Positions 48,663 to 56,344 of a stretch of DNA of 64,000 nucleotides are shown here, piece by piece. The translations under genes and the position numbers were made by a program. The stretch lies in the NCBI GenBank assembly GCA_002747745.1, contig PDQG01000006.1:1-64000 (forward strand), given 5' to 3'. A model generated the notes under the pieces. That model was not told the origin of the DNA, did no database searches, and was given only the letters and a program-made list of their open reading frames with translations. Numbering within the stretch: the first letter of the stretch is position 1; each line of letters starts with the position of its first letter. This stretch comes from a bacterium DOLZORAL124_38_8 (GTDB lineage Bacteria > Patescibacteriota > Gracilibacteria > UBA4473).

Positions 48663-49787
48663 ATGAAAAAAATTATTGGAGTCTTGGTCTTGGCATTGTT
48701 TAGCCTAGGAGTGAATTCTGTGTTCGCAAAATCGTCGTTTCCTGATGGGGGGGAATGGCGAGAATTTACGTTAACGGGGTATTATTCTCCTTTGCCCAAT
48801 CAACCCTATTTTTTAACGGGAAGTTACGAATCGGAAATACGGCTTAATGGTCGAGGAAAACACGGGGCAGATGGAACCATTGTTTACCCAGGAATGATTG
48901 CGGCTCCAAAGAATTATGCCTTTGGAACTTCAATTTGTTTGCCCAATTTTGGCTGTGGAAAGGTGCATGATCGTGGTGGAGCGATTGTGAATAAAGGACA
49001 AAGGAAATTGGCTCGACACGACCGATTAGATTTGTGGATGGGATATGGTGAAGCCGGATTGTTACGGGCGTTGTCTCTTGGGGTAAAGCATGTGAAAGGG
49101 AAGATTTATCCTCATAAGAATATTCCAGTAGCGGTTAACTTTACGGTTCCTTCATCGCTAGAAAATTTGATTGACGCAGGGAAGTATCCGTCTTTTGAAA
49201 AAAATCTTTCTTTTGGAAGCCGTGGTGAGGAAGTGAAGATTTTAAAACAAAATTTGCAACGGTTCGGCATCGAAGTCGATAATTCGCCTGTGTTTGATGA
49301 AAAAACGAAGCAGGCGGTTTTAAAATTTCAATTACAACATTATGTGATAGAGAATAAGACACAGGCAGGAGCAGGAATATTTGGACCGAAAACTCGTTCA
49401 AAATTAGCGGAATTAGTTTATAAACGGCAAGTGCAACAAAAAATTACCGAACTTTGGAATTCGTTTCGTTTCGAAAAAGAGTTAAAGAAAGGTAATCGTT
49501 CGGCTGATGTGGTGCGGTTACAACAATTATTGATTCAGAAAGAGTTTTTGCAGGTTCCAGCTACGGGGTATTTTGGACCAAAAACGAAACGGGCTTTAAC
49601 CGAGTTTCAGTTATCAGAAAAACTAATTGCTTCTCGAACTCAATTTGGCGCGGGACTCTTTGGACCGAAAACTCGGAAACGAGTGAATCAGTTGTTATCT
49701 CAGAAAAAGAAATATTTTCAACTCGAACAGTCAGCCGTAACGGCCTACCAAAAAGTACGGAATCATTTTTTGGCTTTAGCCGATTAA
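48663..49787 (+). CDS. secreted 3D-domain protein with two peptidoglycan-binding domains
   Basis: 374 residues. A signal peptide (1-22, ending VFA) is followed by a 3D/double-psi-barrel domain (about 35-150): EFTLTGYYSP, GTIVYPGMIAAP, GCGKVHDRGGAI and HDRLDLWMGYG with the characteristic Asp residues, as in MltA/YabE/Rpf-like wall hydrolases. Two PG_binding_1 domains follow at about 175-245 and 275-345, each ending in GAG(I/L)FGPKTR. It likely cleaves or binds peptidoglycan outside the membrane. The next gene has its own promoter. Confidence 0.88.
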   Translation: MKKIIGVLVLALFSLGVNSVFAKSSFPDGGEWREFTLTGYYSPLPNQPYFLTGSYESEIRLNGRGKHGADGTIVYPGMIAAPKNYAFGTSICLPNFGCGKVHDRGGAIVNKGQRKLARHDRLDLWMGYGEAGLLRALSLGVKHVKGKIYPHKNIPVAVNFTVPSSLENLIDAGKYPSFEKNLSFGSRGEEVKILKQNLQRFGIEVDNSPVFDEKTKQAVLKFQLQHYVIENKTQAGAGIFGPKTRSKLAELVYKRQVQQKITELWNSFRFEKELKKGNRSADVVRLQQLLIQKEFLQVPATGYFGPKTKRALTEFQLSEKLIASRTQFGAGLFGPKTRKRVNQLLSQKKKYFQLEQSAVTAYQKVRNHFLALAD

Positions 49788-49833
49788 AATACTACAAAAC
49801 GCATTCTTGAAAAACCGTTCTTTGGAGGATTTA

Positions 49834-49862
49834 TTCGACAGCGTATTTGTTTTTGGTATTAT
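49834..49862 (+). promoter_or_regulatory. promoter of 49871 gene (leaderless)
   Basis: TTCGAC (49834-49839), 17 bp, TATTAT (49857-49862) with an extended TG one base upstream; the ATG at 49871 is 8 nt further. Confidence 0.62.
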
Positions 49863-49870
49863 TTTGAGCG

Positions 49871-51286
49871 ATGAAAAAAATAATACTTGTAGCGGTAGCG
49901 GTTTTGGCAGCAGGTGGAACTTGGTTTCTTACGGGGGCCAAACTTCCTCAAATGCCGAAAATTATTTGGGAACAAACATCCGATGAGGTTCCAACGGTGG
50001 CAACGACTATTTCAGGCGTGTTGTTTCCGTTTGATGTGTCAGTGGCAACAAAAGCCACTCATAGATTAGAAAAAGACAATAAATTAGTGGCTTTAGTGGC
50101 GTCGGATGTAGTGAATTTAGAAATTTTTGAAGGGCGAAATGTTGATTTAACGGGATTTTCTAAATCAGAAGGAAAACGAAACGTGTTTTGGGTGCATTCA
50201 ATTGATTTAAAAGAAGATTTAGATCATTTGGTGGCTGATGAAGAATTGTTTACTGATACATATGTGCAAGGAAAAGGGTATACGTTCTTGTATCCAAAAA
50301 CATGGGAAATGTTTATGGCGCCGGATGGAGCGTTGTATTTTTCACAAAAAGGTGATGTAAATCGACGAGCCTTTTTTGTTTTTAATGTCAAAGACGTGGA
50401 AGAATCTGATGCCGAAAAAGAACGAAATGTGCTTATTTCTGGGTTGAAAGGGGTTAAGAAAATTACTTCTGAATCAAAACGAGAACATCAACTAATTGAA
50501 TTGTTTTCAGCTGATGGAGCTAAAAAATATGTTTTCCAATTTAATTCGTTATTTGAAGAATTTGAAAAAAAACAAGCCTTCTTTGCTTTATTAAATTCGT
50601 TTGTAACGGGTGATGAAGCGGTTCAAAAGGCTATTGTTGAACGAAAAAAACAAATTGCGGATCAAAAAGAAAAATTGCTCAAAAAGAAAAATGACTTATT
50701 GGAAATTCGTTCCCAGTTAGAAGCATTAAAAGCGGCTGAAGCTCAAAACGAAAATGGTGTAACTTCTCAGAAAGACGAGGAGGGAACTTCGGTTTTTGAT
50801 AATTTGATTGAGTTTACCAAAACGGCCGAAACCGAAAATGAGAACAAAAAAGAGGTAATAGAAGCGGAAGAAAACCAAATGCCTCAAGTAGAGACAAAAC
50901 CAACAGAAGAAACGCCGAAAGTAAAATCTGACCTTAACGATTTTAATAATTTGATTAACGCAAAAGCGTATCGATATGGAAGCAGTTTCTTAAAATTGTC
51001 ATTACAAATTCCTTATGGGTTTTGGTTCCAAAATTTTGGAAATGTAAATAATACCATTGCTACTATTGGAGTACAAAAAAGTCCGATTGATGGTTTGGCA
51101 GGAACTGATTTCCAGATTGAATTAATAAAAAAAGAGGGGGGCGTGTCTGCGGTGACAGAAACAGAAAAAGATGGGAAGATAGTTATTGAAATGCCTCGTC
51201 CTGGATTTAAAAATTCTTTTATTCGAATTTCTGGTTCACCTGAATTTAGAGATGCGATGCATTCGGTTCGTTCAACCATTCAATAA
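49871..51286 (+). CDS. membrane-anchored/exported hypothetical protein, 471 aa
   Basis: I do not recognise a family. An N-terminal hydrophobic segment (IILVAVAVLAAGGTWFLTG) acts as signal or anchor. A beta-rich part to about residue 240 contains GKGYTFLYPKTWEMFMAPDG, reminiscent of small lipoprotein domains. A Lys/Glu coiled coil follows (about 255-300) with an acidic linker, then a C-terminal domain with LKLSLQIPYGFWFQNFGN. The same IPYGFWF/YPKTWEMF style in both halves suggests two related lobes. It follows the secreted 3D protein and is probably envelope-located. Confidence 0.7.
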   Translation: MKKIILVAVAVLAAGGTWFLTGAKLPQMPKIIWEQTSDEVPTVATTISGVLFPFDVSVATKATHRLEKDNKLVALVASDVVNLEIFEGRNVDLTGFSKSEGKRNVFWVHSIDLKEDLDHLVADEELFTDTYVQGKGYTFLYPKTWEMFMAPDGALYFSQKGDVNRRAFFVFNVKDVEESDAEKERNVLISGLKGVKKITSESKREHQLIELFSADGAKKYVFQFNSLFEEFEKKQAFFALLNSFVTGDEAVQKAIVERKKQIADQKEKLLKKKNDLLEIRSQLEALKAAEAQNENGVTSQKDEEGTSVFDNLIEFTKTAETENENKKEVIEAEENQMPQVETKPTEETPKVKSDLNDFNNLINAKAYRYGSSFLKLSLQIPYGFWFQNFGNVNNTIATIGVQKSPIDGLAGTDFQIELIKKEGGVSAVTETEKDGKIVIEMPRPGFKNSFIRISGSPEFRDAMHSVRSTIQ

Positions 51287-51309
51287 AAATAGTGTGATTG
51301 TTGGCCAAA

Positions 51310-51340
51310 AAAATACCCGTGTTCTAGCGGGTATTTTTTT
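51310..51340 (+). terminator. terminator of 49871 gene
   Basis: AAAATACCCG pairs with CGGGTATTTT, followed by a T-run. Confidence 0.92.
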
Positions 51341-51367
51341 CTTGTGTTTTGGTTCTTTGTTTTTGGT

Positions 51368-51395
51368 TGACTTTGTCATTACATTTGCTATAAAT
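51368..51395 (+). promoter_or_regulatory. promoter of dinJ-like gene
   Basis: TTGACT (51368-51373), 16 bp, TATAAA (51390-51395). Confidence 0.72.
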
Positions 51396-51421
51396 TTTTC
51401 TGTCTTTAACTTAATAAAATT

Positions 51422-51673
51422 ATGGCACACATTCAATTACGGATTAATTATGAAGATAAACAAGCCGCCCAGGCGGTACTAGATTCGCTGGGCTTAACTA
51501 TGTCGGGCGCTATAAAATTATTTTTGAAACAGGTCGTACGAGAACAAGCTCTACCTTTTTCGGTTTCGGTTGGGGGAAATACGGTGAAATCAGTTTCTCA
51601 AAATAAACCAGCTGTTTCAGAAAATAAAATGAAAGAGTGGAGTGGGTTTGCGGTAAAGAAAATCGGGGAGTGA
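51422..51673 (+). CDS. RelB/DinJ-family antitoxin-like protein
   Basis: 83 residues. The N-terminal ribbon-helix-helix pattern IQLRINYEDKQAAQAVLDSLGLTMSGAIKLFLKQVV, then REQALPF, is the DinJ/RelB DNA-binding signature. In toxin-antitoxin pairs a YafQ- or RelE-like ribonuclease of about 90 residues follows; here the next gene, 5 nt after the TGA, encodes 194 residues without that pattern. It could be an orphan regulator, or an antitoxin with a new partner. Confidence 0.85.
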   Translation: MAHIQLRINYEDKQAAQAVLDSLGLTMSGAIKLFLKQVVREQALPFSVSVGGNTVKSVSQNKPAVSENKMKEWSGFAVKKIGE

Positions 51674-51678
51674 GAGCG

Positions 51679-52263
51679 ATGGAAACATCGGATACGGCAG
51701 AAATAATACAAAAATTTTGCGAAGATTTTGGTATTTCTTTCTCGGTAGTGGTGGTTGTGTGTGGAGATACGTCTACCATAGTCGGACACAAAATCGTTTC
51801 TACGTTGAATGATTATAATTGTGCTTCCAGGTGTGAAGCGATATCTTGTGTTGAAGGGCGAGATAAAACTGTTTTGGCGGTAGAACATTGGTTTGCGTCG
51901 AATAGTTTTGGGTGTGATGATTCCCTTTATTCTTATTGTGTGTTTCTGTTAGAAAGTTTTTTTTCGCAGACCCGTGTTTTAGTAACGGTGTCTCCTTTTG
52001 GGGCCAATATTCCTTCAGATAAAAAGATTTTGGCCATATCTAGATTTGAAACTATGCCACGGTTGTCCTATTTTTCGGGAAAATATGCGGTCGTTTTTTC
52101 AACCGAAAAAGTACATCGCTCCGAATTAGACACGATGTCATTACCTACGATTAATTATATGGTTGGAGTAGAAACTAAACTTCCTAAAAAACTTGCTAAA
52201 CGAGTGTGTGAAGAAATTTTAGGACAAAAAGTTGTAATGACACACGTAAAAATCCCTGTTTAA
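51679..52263 (+). CDS. hypothetical protein following DinJ-like gene, 194 aa
   Basis: I do not recognise a family. From the ATG at 51679, 5 nt after the antitoxin-like stop, the protein looks globular: alternating hydrophobic strands (ISFSVVVVVCGDTS, KYAVVFSTEK) and helices, with six or so scattered cysteines; no signal peptide or membrane span. It lacks the basic catalytic residues of YafQ/RelE. It could be a novel toxin, a regulator or an unrelated enzyme. It shares the dinJ-like promoter. Confidence 0.65.
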   Translation: METSDTAEIIQKFCEDFGISFSVVVVVCGDTSTIVGHKIVSTLNDYNCASRCEAISCVEGRDKTVLAVEHWFASNSFGCDDSLYSYCVFLLESFFSQTRVLVTVSPFGANIPSDKKILAISRFETMPRLSYFSGKYAVVFSTEKVHRSELDTMSLPTINYMVGVETKLPKKLAKRVCEEILGQKVVMTHVKIPV

Positions 52264-52300
52264 ATCAAGATGTTCTCAGTGGGGGACTGTTTTTTTTTAT

Positions 52301-52756
52301 TTAAAAATCTTGTTGTCTATCCATGGCTCGATTGGCGAGTTCATCGGCTTTTTTGTTTTTGGCTCGTGGAATATGTGTAAACGATATTTCTAAAAAGTTT
52401 TGGGCTAATTCTTTGGCTTGTTGGAAGAGTATTTTTATTTGTGGGTGTTTTACTTTCCAGTTCCCATTCATTTGTTCTATAGCCAGTTTGGAATCTAAAA
52501 AGACTTGTAAATGGGTGATTTCTAATTTTTGTGCTTGTTGTAATCCAAGAATGAGGCCATGGTATTCAGCAAAATTGTTTGTGTTGATGCCCGTGTATTT
52601 TCCTCCTTGCCAAAGAATTTCTTTGTCTTGGTTGTAAATCACGGCTCCGGCTCCAGAAACTCCAGGATTCCCTCTTGATCCTCCGTCGGCACAAAGAAAC
52701 CCTGTTTTTTTAGGTTTTTCCTTAAATCGGTCGTCTATATTTGCAAATAAGTTCAT
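52301..52756 (-). CDS. rnhA: ribonuclease HI-like protein
   Basis: 151 residues. Core RNase H motifs: CADGGSRGNPG (first catalytic Asp), NNFAEYHGLILGLQ (Glu), FLDSKLAIEQMNG (second Asp) and HIPRAKNKKADELAN (last Asp). It is the short, YqgF-independent type often called ribonuclease HI. It degrades RNA in RNA-DNA hybrids. An N-terminal stretch of about 20 residues precedes the domain, without the RNase H2-like hybrid-binding zinc motif. Confidence 0.94.
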   Translation of the reverse strand: MNLFANIDDRFKEKPKKTGFLCADGGSRGNPGVSGAGAVIYNQDKEILWQGGKYTGINTNNFAEYHGLILGLQQAQKLEITHLQVFLDSKLAIEQMNGNWKVKHPQIKILFQQAKELAQNFLEISFTHIPRAKNKKADELANRAMDRQQDF

Positions 52757-52805
52757 AAGGTGGTTGGTATGCTACGAATAGACTATAAAAAAAAATAAAT
52801 TTTTG

Positions 52806-53003
52806 TCACGATTCTTTCTTCTTCAAACATAATTGCAATTTTTTTTGCAACAATCGTTTTTCTTCTTCGTTATTCTTAATTAATAAAATATGTTTTCTTA
52901 TTTTTTCCTTTAAATTTTCAATTTCTTTCTTCAATTCATTGGAATTCATTTGTTCTATTCGATGTTTAAATACTCTTAACTCATCGTTTTCTAAAGACTT
53001 CAT
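52806..53003 (-). CDS. small coiled-coil protein, 65 aa
   Basis: I do not recognise a family. The protein is entirely helical, Lys/Glu/Leu-rich (KKEIENLKEKIRK), and almost certainly a coiled coil. Its start (RVFKHRIEQMNSNELKKEI) resembles the start of the 108-aa gene 8 nt upstream (KEFKERIDSLSELDNNKI), so the two are probably diverged paralogues in one unit. Confidence 0.6.
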   Translation of the reverse strand: MKSLENDELRVFKHRIEQMNSNELKKEIENLKEKIRKHILLIKNNEEEKRLLQKKLQLCLKKKES

Positions 53004-53011
53004 AATTGTTA

Positions 53012-53338
53012 TTAGCGGGTAACTTGTTGTTTGGTTTTGTATCTGATTCCTTGCATAATGTGTTCTGCTTTTATGAGGCCTCTTTTAATTACTTCAGATA
53101 GTAAAATATTCCATTCTTTTCGTGTAGAAGCTATTTGTGAATTCAATTCTTGTAGTTCGGATTTGTATTTGGCAATGTTATATTTGTGTTTTATGGTTTC
53201 TAATTTAATATTTAATGTTTTTAAAAACTCAAGTTTTTTGCGAATCGTTGAAAAATATAACAGAATTTTATTGTTATCAAGCTCTGAGAGAGAATCTATT
53301 CGTTCTTTAAATTCCTTAATTCTTATGTTCTTATTCAT
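53012..53338 (-). CDS. small coiled-coil protein, 108 aa
   Basis: I do not recognise a family. The protein is helical and Lys-rich throughout, with a break before a C-terminal segment (EVIKRGLIKAEHIMQG). First gene of a two-gene unit; its N-terminal 20 residues resemble those of the following 65-aa protein. A TTGACA-containing promoter lies about 110 bp upstream on the minus strand, but its -10 is weak. Confidence 0.62.
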   Translation of the reverse strand: MNKNIRIKEFKERIDSLSELDNNKILLYFSTIRKKLEFLKTLNIKLETIKHKYNIAKYKSELQELNSQIASTRKEWNILLSEVIKRGLIKAEHIMQGIRYKTKQQVTR

Positions 53339-53461
53339 GGTTTAAAAAATTTGTTTAAGAGATTATATTAGAAACATTTAAGGCGAATTTATTAATCGTC
53401 GTTTTGTAAATTTAATTATTTTTTTCTATATTGTGTGTTTTATTTCTTTTTGTCAAACTAT

Positions 53462-53488
53462 AAAAAACTCCGAATTATATCGGAGTTT
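53462..53488 (-). terminator. terminator of trhO
   Basis: On the minus strand AAACTCCGA pairs with TCGGAGTTT around 6 nt, followed by a T-run. Confidence 0.92.
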
Positions 53489-53513
53489 CAGGTCTTATTT
53501 AACTGGCTATTAT

Positions 53514-54554
53514 TTATGCGTCACAACAACAAGCAGGGCGAACATGTCGGGTGTGTCGGTATCCTTTTCGTAATTTTTTTTGTTCTTCTTCTGGAAGGGC
53601 ATTAATTTCTTTACATTTTTCACTACAACATCCGTCCATTTTTTTGTTACATTCAGCACACTGAATAAATAATTCGTTGCAGGCTTTATTGTTACAGTTT
53701 ACATAGCTGTCTGCCGACACTCCACATTGGTCACAATGGGCGATACATTCGTCTCCAATGGCTTCGGCGACTCGTCCATCAAATACATAATTTTTTCCTT
53801 TATAATTGTTGTCTAAGTTTTCTCGTTTTACTTGGTGTGCGTAATCAATAATTCCACCATGTAATTGTCCGACATTGGTAAATCCGTGGTGTCGTAGGAA
53901 GGCTGAGGCTTTTTCGCATCGGATTCCGCCTGTACAGTACAAGAGCACGGGTTTATCTTTGGGCTTATCTTTTAATTCATCTAACACGACTGGTAATTCT
54001 TCTCGGAAGGTTTCTACGTCTGGGCAAATGGCTCCGTCGAAGTGTCCAATTCGTCCTTCGTAGTTGTTTCGCATGTCAAAACAAATAGAGTCTTCTTTTT
54101 TTAGAATCTCATTAAATTCTTTAGCGGTTAAGTGTTTTCCGACATTGGTCGTGTCAAAGGCGTTGTCATCTAGTCCGTCGGCTACTAATTTTTTTCGAAC
54201 TTTGATATCAAGTTTGTAAAAACTTTTTCCATCGTCTTCAACGGCAATTTTGAATGGTACATTTTTGAAATGTTTGGTTGCGTCAATGTAGGCCCGAAAA
54301 TCTTCTAACAGATACGTTGGAACCGATAACTGTGCATTGATTCCTTCTTTGGCCACATAAATTCGTCCAAAAACTTGGAGTTGGGTCCAATCAAGCCAGA
54401 GTTTGTTGCGTAGTTTTTCTGGGTTTCCAATATTTACATATCGATAAAAAGAAATTGTGGTTCGTTCAAACGGTTCTCGCATGAGCCGATCTTTGAGGAT
54501 TTCTTTGTTGACTTTGTTTCGAAAGTCGCCGGAGATGATATCTTTGCTTACCAT
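53514..54554 (-). CDS. trhO: tRNA uridine(34) hydroxylase (YceA family, rhodanese-like)
   Basis: 346 residues. An N-terminal acylphosphatase-like half (TISFYRYVNIGNPEKLRNKLW, GRIYVAKEGINAQLSVP) is followed by a rhodanese domain with CFDMRNNYEGRIGHFDGA and the active loop YCTGGIRCEKASAFLRHHGF. A Cys-rich tail (CDQCGVSADSY, ECNKKMDGCCSEKC, ACCCDA) is longer than usual and may bind metal. The enzyme makes 5-hydroxyuridine at tRNA position 34 using O2, although this genome uses anaerobic ribonucleotide reduction. Confidence 0.93.
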   Translation of the reverse strand: MVSKDIISGDFRNKVNKEILKDRLMREPFERTTISFYRYVNIGNPEKLRNKLWLDWTQLQVFGRIYVAKEGINAQLSVPTYLLEDFRAYIDATKHFKNVPFKIAVEDDGKSFYKLDIKVRKKLVADGLDDNAFDTTNVGKHLTAKEFNEILKKEDSICFDMRNNYEGRIGHFDGAICPDVETFREELPVVLDELKDKPKDKPVLLYCTGGIRCEKASAFLRHHGFTNVGQLHGGIIDYAHQVKRENLDNNYKGKNYVFDGRVAEAIGDECIAHCDQCGVSADSYVNCNNKACNELFIQCAECNKKMDGCCSEKCKEINALPEEEQKKLRKGYRHTRHVRPACCCDA

Positions 54555-54644
54555 TCTTCAAAAATGAGGATACAAATATAAAAATTTCTGCTACAGGATA
54601 CACAAGAAAAATGAAACTTCAAATTTGTTCGGATTTTGTTTTGT

Positions 54645-54673
54645 TTGACTTTATTTTTTAAAAATGTTATTTA
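54645..54673 (+). promoter_or_regulatory. promoter of 54680 gene (leaderless)
   Basis: TTGACT (54645-54650), 17 bp, TATTTA (54668-54673), with 6 nt to the ATG. Confidence 0.68.
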
Positions 54674-54679
54674 TGGTGT

Positions 54680-54988
54680 ATGGAAGTTTCAAAAGATACG
54701 TCATTTTCTCATCCAGAGGTTTTAGCGCCATATAAAGAGATATATGATTTTTTGTTCACTCCTGATTTATGCAAAGAGGATATTGCGCACTCATTAATAG
54801 ATATTCGGAATGCCATTTTAAAGGCTGTTTCAGAGAAAAAAATAAAAGAATTTAAGTTTTGGTATCCAGAAACGGAAGAGGAAATTGTGCGTTTAGCAGC
54901 GTTAGACCAGTTTTTGTTGCAACCATTTAAAGAAACGAATATCTATCAATTCTTGTTACGGCAATTGTTAGTGGCTAATGTGGATTAA
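54680..54988 (+). CDS. hypothetical protein, 102 aa
   Basis: I do not recognise a family. The protein is acidic and mainly helical with a FKFWYPETEEEIVRLAALDQF segment; there is no signal peptide. Its start is probably leaderless. Its 3' end overlaps the convergent maf gene by 21 bp, so the two stop regions share sequence. Confidence 0.62.
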   Translation: MEVSKDTSFSHPEVLAPYKEIYDFLFTPDLCKEDIAHSLIDIRNAILKAVSEKKIKEFKFWYPETEEEIVRLAALDQFLLQPFKETNIYQFLLRQLLVANVD

Positions 54989-55582
54989 TTCAAAAATGTT
55001 TTTGCCGGTGACGGTTTGTAATTCTTGAGCAAGTCGTCTGACTGGAACTCCAATAATATTTGAAAAGTCGCCACTGATAGTTTGCATTAAAAATTGAGCC
55101 GTACCAGAAACGGCGTAGCCACCACATCTTCCTTGCCAATCACCAAAATCTAAAAACTGGTTTATTTCGGTCTCAGAAATATCGTGACGGAATAGTATTT
55201 GGCTTGATTCAGAAAAAACAGTTTTAAATTTTTTTCCTTGGCATTGGCCGATCAGACAAACTCCAGAAACAATGTTTTGTGTTTGTCCTACAAACGATTG
55301 AATCATAGCAAAGGCTTCGGTTCGGTTTTGTGGTTTTCCGAGCGGTTTTCCGTGTAATTCAACCATGGAATCGAATCCCATGACACAAAAATCTTCGTCG
55401 GTTTGAATATTCTTGGCGACCGATTCGGCTTTTCCTTTGGCAAATAATTCAACTTGGGTTTCGAGGCTGATATCGGGACGGATTATTTCTTCGTAATGAG
55501 GTGCTTGCACTTCGTATTGTATGCCAAGGGTGTCAAAAATTTGTTGTCGGTTGGGAGAAGTTGAGGCAAGAATGAATTTCAT
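54968..55582 (-). CDS. maf: Maf-family nucleoside triphosphate pyrophosphatase
   Basis: 204 residues. LASTSPNRQQIFDTLG at the start, GFDSMVELHGKPLGKP with the catalytic Asp, and GRCGGYAVSGTAQFLMQTISGDFSNIIGVPV near the end are Maf signatures. It hydrolyses non-canonical nucleotides or dTTP/UTP to monophosphates. The ATG follows the uppP stop codon with no intervening base, in the same frame. Confidence 0.93.
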   Translation of the reverse strand: MKFILASTSPNRQQIFDTLGIQYEVQAPHYEEIIRPDISLETQVELFAKGKAESVAKNIQTDEDFCVMGFDSMVELHGKPLGKPQNRTEAFAMIQSFVGQTQNIVSGVCLIGQCQGKKFKTVFSESSQILFRHDISETEINQFLDFGDWQGRCGGYAVSGTAQFLMQTISGDFSNIIGVPVRRLAQELQTVTGKNIFELIHISH

Positions 55583-56335
55583 CTATACAAATTGTAAAAT
55601 AAGTCCGAGAATAAGGCAGTAGGGAACAAACCAGAGCCAATTTTTTTCGACCAGGTTAATCATCCATTTAATGCTGAGGTAAGATGCCACAAATGCTAAA
55701 ACAAGGCTTGCTCCAAGTTCCAGGTTTAGTGTGGGCAGCGTTTCAACTTCTTTTAAAGTTAATAAAAATCCGCCTAAAATAGTGGGAATCGAGAGGAGAA
55801 AAGAGTATTTAGCTGCGTCTTTGCGGTTGAGTCCAACCAGAATTAAAAAGGCAATGGTGATACCAGAGCGAGAGATTCCTGGGAGAATAGCGATTCCTTG
55901 TACAAGTCCAGTTAGAGCCGCGATAAGCCACGTAAATTGATGATTTGTTTGTGGACGAAATTTTTCTGCGAGCCATAAAAATCCAGCGGTACAAAAGAGG
56001 GTAATTCCGACAAATTGAATTGATGGTTCAATTGCAAGTATTTTTTTTCCTATCAAAGCCAGTGGAACAGTACAAATGGTGGCAAGGGCTAGTTTCCAGC
56101 CAATTTTTTGTGGGTCGTTGTTTTTCCAAATTGAAACCAAAATATTTAAAATATCTTTCCAATAAACAAGAACAACCGCCAACAAAGAAGCTACATGAAG
56201 CCAAATTTCGAGCGATAAGTTTGGCATAAAACCAAAGAATTTTTGGGCTAAAAACAAATGCCCACTAGAGGAAATTGGAAGAAATTCAGTAAATCCTTGT
56301 ATGAGCCCCAGTATGCCAAGTTCAAACACATTCAT
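55583..56335 (-). CDS. uppP: undecaprenyl-diphosphatase UppP (BacA)
   Basis: 250 residues and about seven to eight membrane spans. LGLIQGFTEFLPISSSGHL carries the Glu-rich catalytic motif, and ALTGLVQGIAILPGISRSGITIA the second repeat with the Arg/Ser. It regenerates undecaprenyl phosphate on the outer membrane face for peptidoglycan and glycan export. First gene of uppP-maf. Together with mraY and the PAP2-kinase fusion it completes a lipid-carrier theme in the window. Confidence 0.97.
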   Translation of the reverse strand: MNVFELGILGLIQGFTEFLPISSSGHLFLAQKFFGFMPNLSLEIWLHVASLLAVVLVYWKDILNILVSIWKNNDPQKIGWKLALATICTVPLALIGKKILAIEPSIQFVGITLFCTAGFLWLAEKFRPQTNHQFTWLIAALTGLVQGIAILPGISRSGITIAFLILVGLNRKDAAKYSFLLSIPTILGGFLLTLKEVETLPTLNLELGASLVLAFVASYLSIKWMINLVEKNWLWFVPYCLILGLILQFV

Positions 56336-56344
56336 CGCGGGGTA

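Noticed and set aside
51679..52263. YafQ/RelE-type toxin partner for the DinJ-like gene
   Set aside because: Twice the usual length, and none of the usual basic catalytic residues are present.
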